From Flavobacterium sp. (GTDB lineage: Bacteria > Bacteroidota > Bacteroidia > Flavobacteriales > Flavobacteriaceae), in the NCBI GenBank assembly GCA_019105125.1, contig JAHRWO010000098.1, positions 1 through 6,190 of the forward strand: DNA of 6,190 nucleotides. Direction: 5' to 3'. Below are positions 1-5,736 of this stretch, piece by piece (position 1 is the stretch's first letter; every line of letters begins with the position of its first letter). The position numbers and the translations under genes are program-made. The notes beneath the pieces were generated by a model. It saw nothing but the letters and a program-made list of their open reading frames with translations. It was not told the origin of the DNA and did not search any database.

Positions 1-1250
1 ATCAAAGCGTAGGAAATAGAATCGATTACATCAGCATATTACTTTACATTGTTTTGGTAATTATGGGCTGGATGACTATTTATTCAGCTTCGTTACCATT
101 GGAAGAAACTTCGATATTTGATTTATCTCAAATATATGGTCGTCAGATGCTTTTCATTGGACTGACAATTCCTTTGATTTTTATTATCCTATTTACTGAT
201 GCAAAAATCTTTGAACGCCTTTCGTTTGTGTTTTATGGTTTAGGAATTATACTACTACTTGGTTTATTTGTATTTGGAGTTACCAAAAAAGGGCAAACCA
301 ACTGGTATCAATTTGGTGGTTTTGGATTTCAGCCCTCTGAATTTGTAAAAACAGCTACTGCTTTATTATTGGCGAAGTATTTAAGTTACTCGCAAATCAA
401 CTTAAAATATACAAAACATCAAATTGTAGGACTGGCGATTATTGCAATTCCAGTTTTACTTATCTTAATGCAACCCGATGCAGGTAGTGCCATGATTTTT
501 GTGTCCTTAATTTTTGTTTTAAACAGAGAAGGATTACCTAGTTGGTACTTTTTTTCAGGAATCATTGCCATAGCATTATTCTTTTTATCCTTAGTCATAC
601 AACCCATTTACTTAATCGCAGTTATTTTTGTGATTATGGTGATACATTATGTTTTCAACAGAAAAATAACCCGAAATCCTATAGTTTACGGATTACTTTA
701 TTTAGTAATGGCGGGATTTGCCTTTTCTGTTAGCTATGTTTATGACAGTGTATTAGAACCCCATCAAAAAGATCGTATTAATGTATTGATTGGTGATGAT
801 GTCGATATGAAACGAGAAGGTTACAACTTGAACCAATCAATGATTGCAATTGGTTCTGGTGGTTTGTTAGGAAAAGGCTATTTAGAAGGTACTCAAACTA
901 AAGGAGGTTTCGTTCCTGAACAACATACCGACTATATTTTTACTACGGTTGGTGAAGAATGGGGATTTGTAGGAAGTGTTATTGTAATTCTGCTTTTTGC
1001 TGCTTTATTTTTAAGAATTATCTACTTAGCCGAAAATCAAAAAACCAAGTTCAGTCGGGTTTATGGCTATTGTGTGGCAACGTATTTATTTACACACTTC
1101 TTTGTAAATATTGCGATGTTGATAAAATTATTCCCAACGATTGGAGTACCACTACCCTTTTTCTCATACGGAGGTTCAAGTTTGTGGGCGTTTACCATTT
1201 TACTTTTCATCTTTATTAAGCTAGATGCCAATAAAGTTAATGAATGGTAA
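1..1250 (+). CDS. rodA: RodA, SEDS-family peptidoglycan glycosyltransferase (5' end missing)
   Basis: RodA is an integral inner-membrane enzyme that polymerises lipid II into glycan strands during cell elongation, normally paired with the transpeptidase PBP2. The reading frame is open to the left edge (first full codon at position 3), giving 415 visible residues. It starts with QSVGNRIDYISILLYIV before the TTG at 54, so the true start lies just outside the window and the TTG is internal. Family signatures are clear: QPSEFVK (encoded near 330-350), LMQPDAGSA (near 468-492), the loop VPEQHTDYIF with its conserved Asp at codon 930-932 (equivalent to the essential Asp of E. coli and Bacillus RodA), VGEEWGFVGS, and the C-terminal PTIGVPLPFFSYGGSS. 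Several hydrophobic helices run along its length. FtsW is the paralogue to exclude; the PDAGSA and HTDYIF context and the short C-terminus favour RodA. The mrdA/mre genes often found upstream would lie outside the window. Confidence 0.93.
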   Translation, partial: QSVGNRIDYISILLYIVLVIMGWMTIYSASLPLEETSIFDLSQIYGRQMLFIGLTIPLIFIILFTDAKIFERLSFVFYGLGIILLLGLFVFGVTKKGQTNWYQFGGFGFQPSEFVKTATALLLAKYLSYSQINLKYTKHQIVGLAIIAIPVLLILMQPDAGSAMIFVSLIFVLNREGLPSWYFFSGIIAIALFFLSLVIQPIYLIAVIFVIMVIHYVFNRKITRNPIVYGLLYLVMAGFAFSVSYVYDSVLEPHQKDRINVLIGDDVDMKREGYNLNQSMIAIGSGGLLGKGYLEGTQTKGGFVPEQHTDYIFTTVGEEWGFVGSVIVILLFAALFLRIIYLAENQKTKFSRVYGYCVATYLFTHFFVNIAMLIKLFPTIGVPLPFFSYGGSSLWAFTILLFIFIKLDANKVNEW

Positions 1251-2042
1251 TTAAAAACTCCATCCTTTATAATCTGATTTTTCTTCTAATTGATTTTCCA
1301 AGTTATCAGGTAAATTAGGATAAAAATCAATTCCAGTCATTTTTTCAATTTCATCAACCGAAACCACAAATTCATATAAAGGTTTATCAGAATCTTGATG
1401 TGGAACTAAAAAACCAATCATTTTATCTCCATCTTTTGACAAAAGCACTTTGTAAAAATAATTTGGAACAGATACACGCTCTTTCCCAATAGTTTTTAAA
1501 TTATCGCTCAAAACTCCACCTGTAACAATATACAATCCATCATATTTCATTGCCCAATATCTCACTTTTTCTTCCAAACGATTCCATATTCCAGAATTAA
1601 ATTCATGTAATTGCGGACTAATATTAGAAGTAAAAAAAGTTTCGTTGTAATCATCAAACGTTTTCTTTCTATCTCCAGCCGGACACAAATGACCTTTGTC
1701 ATAACCTGATTTTTTATAATTTCTCCAGTCTGCCGATTCGGTCTCTACTAATGGATCTTGTTCAAAAAAAGGTCTTTTGAAATTTGAATTTGTAAGATCT
1801 TCATTTTCTAAAAAATAAGCCACCCATTCGCTTTGTTCATGCTCTTCTGAATAGGAAAAAGAATAGGAATCGCGTTTATAAACATCACTTGTTGTAGAAG
1901 TGGGATAAAAATCGAAATCTGTATTAAGTTTGTTTTTAGAAATCGAAACCTCATCACTTTTAATTAAAAAATCTTCCTCAATTCTTGACTCTTTGCACGA
2001 ATAAAACAAAACTATAATTAGTAAGAAATACAATCTTTTCAT
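1251..2042 (-). CDS. Lipoprotein DNA/RNA non-specific endonuclease (NUC1/EndoG-like)
   Basis: This is a 263-residue predicted secreted nuclease that would cut DNA and RNA using a divalent metal. The N-terminus MKRLYFLLIIVLFYSC is a lipoprotein signal with the lipidated Cys at 16. The nuclease core runs from about residue 55 to 245. The active-site motif is YDKGHLCPAGDRK (114-126), with the expected general base His118. The second metal-site block reads TSNISPQLHEFNSGIWNRLE; Asn149 and Glu157 have the same 8-residue spacing as the Serratia nuclease pair Asn119/Glu127. YIVTGGVL (171-178) and VPNYFYKVLLS (192-202) are further family blocks. The canonical DRGH motif is DKGH here. The acidic stretch just after the Cys could act as a surface-export signal (inference). 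Plausible roles are nutrient scavenging or extracellular DNA degradation. The stop abuts the rodA stop, and the start is divergent from the coiled-coil gene. The ATG at 2042 is supported by the signal peptide beginning immediately after it. Confidence 0.9.
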   Translation of the reverse strand: MKRLYFLLIIVLFYSCKESRIEEDFLIKSDEVSISKNKLNTDFDFYPTSTTSDVYKRDSYSFSYSEEHEQSEWVAYFLENEDLTNSNFKRPFFEQDPLVETESADWRNYKKSGYDKGHLCPAGDRKKTFDDYNETFFTSNISPQLHEFNSGIWNRLEEKVRYWAMKYDGLYIVTGGVLSDNLKTIGKERVSVPNYFYKVLLSKDGDKMIGFLVPHQDSDKPLYEFVVSVDEIEKMTGIDFYPNLPDNLENQLEEKSDYKGWSF

Positions 2043-2060
2043 GTTTTGGCTAAGTTTTTG

Positions 2061-2078
2061 TTACCTTTGTAAAGGTAA
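2061..2078. promoter_or_regulatory. Dyad in the divergent nuclease/coiled-coil promoter region
   Basis: TTACCTTT (2061-2068) and AAAGGTAA (2071-2078) are perfect 8-bp inverted arms separated by GT. The dyad lies in the middle of the 53-bp spacer between two divergent starts: the minus ATG is 18 bp from its left edge and the plus ATG 17 bp from its right edge. The plus strand contains TACCTTTG, an exact match to the Bacteroidota -7 consensus TAnnTTTG; the minus strand contains TACCTTTA, one base off. The dyad could be a regulator binding site, two overlapping divergent -7 boxes, or both. The symmetry is seen directly; the function is inferred. Confidence 0.55.
2062..2069 (+). promoter_or_regulatory. 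Candidate -7 promoter box for the coiled-coil gene
   Basis: TACCTTTG matches TAnnTTTG, the -7 element recognised by the Bacteroidota housekeeping sigma factor, and ends 26 bp before the ATG at 2096, which predicts a leader of about 20 nt. The upstream element is poor: the nearest TTG (2046-2048) is only 13 bp away, shorter than the usual spacing of about 17-23 bp. The call rests on the -7 box and its position. Confidence 0.5.
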
Positions 2079-2095
2079 TTTTAAAATCCAAAATC

Positions 2096-2614
2096 ATGAA
2101 AATTAAATTTTTATTTCTTGTAGCTTTTTTCAGTTTACAAGCTACGATTGCTCAAGAAACAGTTATCGATAGTGTTAAAGTGAAGCAAGAAAAACTACTT
2201 CAAGAGCAACAAAAAGCGGAAAAAGAAAGAATTAAAGCGGAAGAAAAAATACTTAAAGAACAGCAAAAGGCTGAAAAAGAGCGTCAAAAAGCTTTAAATG
2301 AAGCGGAAAAGGCAAAAAAAGAAGCAGAAAAAGCTCAAAAAAAAGCAGAAAAAGAACTAAAGCAAGCTGAGAAAGCAGCGGCTCAAAGAGAGAAAGCAAA
2401 AAATAATATCGAAAAAGCTAAGTCTAAAATTAACAAAAACAAAAAAGATTTAGAAAAGGACAAAGACAAATTTGAAAAGCTTAGAAGAAAAGGCAAATTA
2501 ACTCCTGAAGAAGAATTAAAATGGAGAGAAAAAATCCTTAAAAAAGAAAACAAAGCTTTAGAATTACAACTAGATTTAGAAAAAGCTGAAAACAAACTAA
2601 GAAAATTAGATTAA
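2096..2614 (+). CDS. Exported Lys/Glu/Ala-rich coiled-coil protein, function unknown
   Basis: I do not recognise a named family for this 172-residue protein. Residues 1-20 (MKIKFLFLVAFFSLQATIAQ) form a classical signal peptide with likely cleavage after Ala19 or Gln20, so the protein should reach the periplasm. From about 27 to 130 it is an almost uninterrupted charged helix of K, E, A and Q with no prolines or cysteines. It includes a near-exact 12-residue repeat, EQQKAEKERIKA at 37-48 and EQQKAEKERQKA at 55-66. A short break, KGKLTPEEE (132-140), contains the only Pro and is followed by a second helix to the C-terminus (141-172). This suggests a two-helix antiparallel fold or an oligomeric rod. 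No catalytic motif, transmembrane anchor or lipobox is visible. It is divergent from the nuclease gene and convergent with prc, so it is probably monocistronic. No Shine-Dalgarno sequence precedes the ATG; the start is fixed by the signal peptide. Confidence 0.8.
   Translation: MKIKFLFLVAFFSLQATIAQETVIDSVKVKQEKLLQEQQKAEKERIKAEEKILKEQQKAEKERQKALNEAEKAKKEAEKAQKKAEKELKQAEKAAAQREKAKNNIEKAKSKINKNKKDLEKDKDKFEKLRRKGKLTPEEELKWREKILKKENKALELQLDLEKAENKLRKLD
2204..2293 (+). repeat. Internal 12-codon repeat in the coiled-coil gene (two copies)
   Basis: Codons at 2204-2239 and 2258-2293 encode EQQKAEKERIKA and EQQKAEKERQKA, 18 residues apart. Eleven of 12 residues match, but 11 of 36 nucleotides differ, 8 of them silently. 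This is therefore a protein-level repeat, not a recent DNA duplication. Confidence 0.75.
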
Positions 2615-2615
2615 A

Positions 2616-2647
2616 AAAAATCCCGATTCAAATGAATCGGGATTTTT
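2616..2647. terminator. Bidirectional intrinsic terminator between the coiled-coil gene and prc
   Basis: The arms TCCCGATTC (2621-2629) and GAATCGGGA (2634-2642) pair perfectly around the loop AAAT, and flanking A:T pairs extend the stem to about 14 bp. On the plus strand a run of five Ts (2643-2647) follows the hairpin; on the minus strand the A tract at 2613-2620 reads as eight Ts. The element starts right after the coiled-coil stop codon and lies 8 bp beyond the prc stop at 2656, so it can end both convergent transcripts. Confidence 0.92.
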
Positions 2648-2655
2648 ATTTAGGA

Positions 2656-4788
2656 TTAATTCATGCTTAGCTTTTGTGGCAATCCTTTGCCTTTTGCTAA
2701 AGATTTCATGTCAGAAATAATATTTAAAGTTTCTTCCATGTAAACATCTTTCTGCAAATCTTCGTGCCAACGTTCTCTTTTTTGTTTCAAAATAGTGTCT
2801 TTTTCAAAAAGAGCTACCTCATCTGGTAAAGAAGAGAATTTTAATTTATTATTGTACTCCGAAATAGCTTTAAACTTCTTAGCTTTTGCATCAGAAGCAT
2901 CCATTTCCTTTTTGAAATCAACCAGATTCAAACTGAAAACATTCTCGTCTTTACGTTCAAAAATCCATTTAGCATTCTCATCAATTAAGTTAAAAGTAGG
3001 ATTAGCCGTTATTCTTTTCTTACTATTTGCAATTACGTTTTCAAAATTTGCATTCAAAGGTTGGTATTTAGCTGGCGCTATTTTATCCCAAGGCATTGCA
3101 CTTTCTTCATCACGTTCACCCATATCTAAATAAGAGAAACGATCTGGAAAAACAATATCACTTCTTACTCCTTCTCTTTGAGTTGAACCACCATTAATTC
3201 GGTAGAATTTTTGAATGGTTGTTTTTAAAGCACCTAAATCACCATAAGAACTTCCTCTTACAAATTGGTTCAAATCAATAACATTTTGAACAGTTCCTTT
3301 TCCGTAAGAATGTTTACTACCTACAACTATTCCTCTGTTATAATCTTGGATAGCTGCTGCAAAAATTTCGGATGCAGATGCAGAAAAATTATTAATCATC
3401 ACCACTAGAGGTCCATCATATTGAACTCTTTTGTCTGTATCAGGGAGAATTTCCGGATTTCTGCCTGGGGCTTTTACTTGAACTACTGGCCCTTCAGGAA
3501 TAAATAAACCAACCATTTTTACAACCGTTTCTAAAGATCCGCCTCCATTATCGCGAAGGTCCATCACTAAACCATCAATATTCTGTGCTTTTAACTTTTC
3601 AACTTCCGCAGCAACGTCTTTAAAGGCATCTCTTTTTTGTTTGTTTTCAAAACTGATATAAAATTTTGGTAGATGAATGATTCCAAAACGCTTTCCGTCT
3701 TTTTCAACAATACTTGATTTAGCAAAAGTTTCCTCTGTTTCTACTTCATCTCTGATAATTGAAATGACTTTAATCGTTCCATCTACTTTTTTAACGGTTA
3801 AACGAACTTCTGTACCTTTAGGTCCTTTGATTTTTTTTACTACATCATCTAGGCGCATTCCTGCCACATCAATTGGGTCCTCTTTACCTTGCCCCACTTT
3901 TAAAATCACATCGCCTGCTTCCAATTCTTTTCCTCTCCAAGCTGGACCTCCAGAAATAAGCTCCGAGATTTCAACACCTGATTCTTTCTTTTGTAAACGA
4001 GCACCAATTCCTTGAAAAGTACCACTCATGCTTACATCAAATTTTTCTTTGTCATCTGGAGAAAAATAAAAAGTATGTGGGTCAAAGCGTTCTACGATAG
4101 AATTTAAGTAAATGGCAAACCAATCGTTTCGGTCTAATTCGTCTTCGATAAAATCAAAGTATTCATTCAAAGATTTTAAAGAATTTTTTCTAACTTCTTT
4201 TTCAATTTCCTCTAGCGATTTAATCTCCGCTTTAGGATCTTTTTCTTTTTTATCAAATTCTAACTTTTCTTTATCGGTAATAGAAGATAGTGCTTGTAAT
4301 TTCAATTGCTTTCTCCATCTATCTTTTAATTCGGATTTATTTTTTGCAAAAGGCATCTTTTCATAATCCACATTAATCGTTTCTTTCTGATTAAAATCAA
4401 AAGGTTTGTCAAGTACTCCTACATAGATTTCTCTTGCCTCTTTCATTCTTTTTAACAAACGTTCATACGTTAAATTAAAAAAAGTAAGGTCTTTATTTTT
4501 CACCATATCATCAATTAAAGTTTCATACTTTTGAAACTCATCGATATCACTTTGAATAAAAAAACGTTTGGTAGGGTCAATATTATCTAGATATTTGGCA
4601 TACACTTTTTTTGAAAATTCGTCATTCATTTCAATTGGACTGTAATGACCACGCTCTAAAACAAAAGCCAACAACTCGAGTAAAAGTTTATCTTTTTCAG
4701 AATCTTCTTTTTTTTCAGATGGAATAAAACTCCACAAAACTGCTGATAGAGCCGTAATCAGCAATATAACCTTATAATTTCTTTTCAT
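2656..4788 (-). CDS. prc: C-terminal processing (tail-specific) protease, S41 family with PDZ domain
   Basis: Prc/Tsp proteases cut periplasmic proteins near their C-termini and control envelope proteins such as peptidoglycan hydrolases. From the ATG at 4788 the protein has 710 residues, close to E. coli Prc (about 680). It begins MKRNYKVILLITALSAVLWS, a signal or anchor segment. An N-terminal helical domain follows (about 30-245, with LDNIDPTKRFF typical of Prc). Next are a PDZ domain (about 250-345, with GGPAWRGKELEAGDVILKVG), the S41 protease core (about 360-550), and a C-terminal Tsp domain (about 570-710). The catalytic block is NFSASASEIFAAAIQDY, with Ser471 (codon 3376-3378) and Asp482, then SYGKGTVQ with Lys497; the spacing fits the E. 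coli Ser452/Asp463/Lys477 set. DLRDNGGGS is also conserved. The frame is open to an ATG at 4857, and an intermediate ATG lies at 4809 (MKRIVEFMKRNYK). I prefer 4788 because a normal signal sequence begins there and a GGA lies just upstream; 4809 is a reasonable alternative. Confidence 0.92.
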   Translation of the reverse strand: MKRNYKVILLITALSAVLWSFIPSEKKEDSEKDKLLLELLAFVLERGHYSPIEMNDEFSKKVYAKYLDNIDPTKRFFIQSDIDEFQKYETLIDDMVKNKDLTFFNLTYERLLKRMKEAREIYVGVLDKPFDFNQKETINVDYEKMPFAKNKSELKDRWRKQLKLQALSSITDKEKLEFDKKEKDPKAEIKSLEEIEKEVRKNSLKSLNEYFDFIEDELDRNDWFAIYLNSIVERFDPHTFYFSPDDKEKFDVSMSGTFQGIGARLQKKESGVEISELISGGPAWRGKELEAGDVILKVGQGKEDPIDVAGMRLDDVVKKIKGPKGTEVRLTVKKVDGTIKVISIIRDEVETEETFAKSSIVEKDGKRFGIIHLPKFYISFENKQKRDAFKDVAAEVEKLKAQNIDGLVMDLRDNGGGSLETVVKMVGLFIPEGPVVQVKAPGRNPEILPDTDKRVQYDGPLVVMINNFSASASEIFAAAIQDYNRGIVVGSKHSYGKGTVQNVIDLNQFVRGSSYGDLGALKTTIQKFYRINGGSTQREGVRSDIVFPDRFSYLDMGERDEESAMPWDKIAPAKYQPLNANFENVIANSKKRITANPTFNLIDENAKWIFERKDENVFSLNLVDFKKEMDASDAKAKKFKAISEYNNKLKFSSLPDEVALFEKDTILKQKRERWHEDLQKDVYMEETLNIISDMKSLAKGKGLPQKLSMN

Positions 4789-4823
4789 AAATTCCACTAT
4801 TCGTTTCATTGAAAAATTTTCAA

Positions 4824-4831
4824 CTAAATTA
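4824..4831 (-). promoter_or_regulatory. Candidate -7 promoter box for prc
   Basis: The minus strand reads TAATTTAG, one base from TAnnTTTG. It lies 14 bp before the ATG at 4809 and 35 bp before the ATG at 4788. The same octamer occurs in front of surE on the other strand. No convincing -33 element is seen, and the surrounding DNA is very AT-rich, so a chance match is possible. If real, it excludes the ATG at 4857 as the main start. Confidence 0.3.
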
Positions 4832-4927
4832 CACAAAAAATCATGCCATAAAAGCACAAATTACTATAATTTTTTGTTAAACACACAAAATTTATCCAAC
4901 AAAAAAAAGGTTTCGATTTAAATTATT

Positions 4928-4935
4928 TAATTTAG
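4928..4935 (+). promoter_or_regulatory. Candidate -7 promoter box for surE-lpxB
   Basis: TAATTTAG differs by one base from TAnnTTTG and ends 16 bp before the surE ATG. It lies in the 163-bp divergent spacer between prc and surE, which must hold the promoter of the surE-lpxB pair unless transcription enters from elsewhere. No good -33 element is visible at the expected distance, so this is tentative. Confidence 0.3.
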
Positions 4936-4951
4936 CAAAAAATGTACAAAA

Positions 4952-5719
4952 ATGACAAAACCACAGATATTAGTAACTAACGATGACAGCATTGTTGCTC
5001 CAGGAATTCGCGCTTTAATTGAAGTGATGAAAGAATTAGGCGAAGTTGTAGTTGTAGCTCCCGATAGTCCTCAAAGTGCAATGGGACACGCGATTACCAT
5101 AAACAATACCTTGAAACTAGAAAAAGTACATTTAGACAAAGACTTAGAACAGGAATACAGTTGCAGCGGAACTCCCGTAGATTGTGTAAAAATTGCCGTA
5201 AACGAAATTCTAAAAAGAAAACCCGATTTATGTGTTTCTGGAATTAATCATGGTTCCAATTCTTCTATCAATGTGATTTATTCAGGAACTATGAGTGCTG
5301 CTGTTGAGGCAGGAATCGAGGGTATTCCCGCTATCGGATTTTCGTTGTTAGATTACAGTTGGGATGCTGATTTTGAACCCATCAAAAGTCATATAAAACA
5401 AATTGCATCAGAAGTTTTAAAAAATGGATTACCCGAAGGCGTAATTTTAAACGTTAATTTCCCGAAATTAAGCAAAGAAGAAATCAAAGGCGTAAAAATT
5501 TGTCGTCAAGCGAAAGCTATGTGGCAAGAGGAATTTGACAAAAGAACGAATCCACAAGGAAAAGAATATTTTTGGTTAACGGGAAAATTTGTCAATTTAG
5601 ACAAAGGAACGGATACTGATGAATGGGCTTTAGAAAATGGTTATATTTCGATTGTACCGGTGCAATTTGATTTAACGGCACATCACGCAATGCAACAATT
5701 AAATTCTTGGGAATTATAA
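4952..5719 (+). CDS. surE: 5'/3'-nucleotidase SurE
   Basis: SurE is a cytosolic metal-dependent phosphatase that dephosphorylates nucleoside 5'- and 3'-monophosphates and is linked to stationary-phase survival. The 255-residue length is normal for the family. The N-terminus ILVTNDDSIVAPGIRAL carries the metal-binding pair Asp11/Asp12. APDSPQSAMGHAITI supplies the third ligand Ser42, and CVSGINHGSN supplies Asn99. CSGTPVDCVKIAV (71-83) and IYSGTMSAAVEAGIEGIPAI (109-128) are further hallmark blocks. The residue after the Asp pair is Ser13, where the family usually has Gly. The ATG at 4952 fits the family's start, with the first strand beginning a few residues in; no Shine-Dalgarno sequence is present. 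lpxB follows after 17 bp on the same strand, so the two are probably co-transcribed. It is divergent from prc. Confidence 0.95.
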   Translation: MTKPQILVTNDDSIVAPGIRALIEVMKELGEVVVVAPDSPQSAMGHAITINNTLKLEKVHLDKDLEQEYSCSGTPVDCVKIAVNEILKRKPDLCVSGINHGSNSSINVIYSGTMSAAVEAGIEGIPAIGFSLLDYSWDADFEPIKSHIKQIASEVLKNGLPEGVILNVNFPKLSKEEIKGVKICRQAKAMWQEEFDKRTNPQGKEYFWLTGKFVNLDKGTDTDEWALENGYISIVPVQFDLTAHHAMQQLNSWEL

Positions 5720-5736
5720 ATTTAGACGATTAGAAA

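Noticed and set aside
54..56. TTG as the start of rodA
   Set aside because: The frame is open upstream to the window edge and encodes a RodA-like N-terminus (QSVGNRIDYISILLYIV), so the TTG is an internal Leu codon.
419..1219. Alternative frames within rodA (419-607 minus, 542-733 and 959-1219 plus)
   Set aside because: They overlap the conserved RodA coding frame and show no recognisable protein features.
2383..2595. Minus-strand reading frame opposite the coiled-coil gene
   Set aside because: Its Ser/Phe/Leu-rich translation is the antisense of Lys/Glu/Ala codons. It has no family signature and overlaps a well-supported gene.
2795..4366. Plus-strand open frames (2795-3133, 3677-4015, 4112-4366) opposite prc
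   Set aside because: All three are Ser/Phe-rich antisense shadows lying wholly inside a strongly supported protease gene.
4865..4870. TATAAT hexamer in the prc-surE spacer
   Set aside because: It resembles the E. coli -10 box, but Bacteroidota use TAnnTTTG. The region is very AT-rich and no -35 element pairs with it.
4942..4980. Short upstream frame MYKNDKTTDISN overlapping the surE start
   Set aside because: The ATG is 10 bp before the surE ATG in another frame. It is only 12 codons and has no sign of a ribosome binding site or leader-peptide logic.
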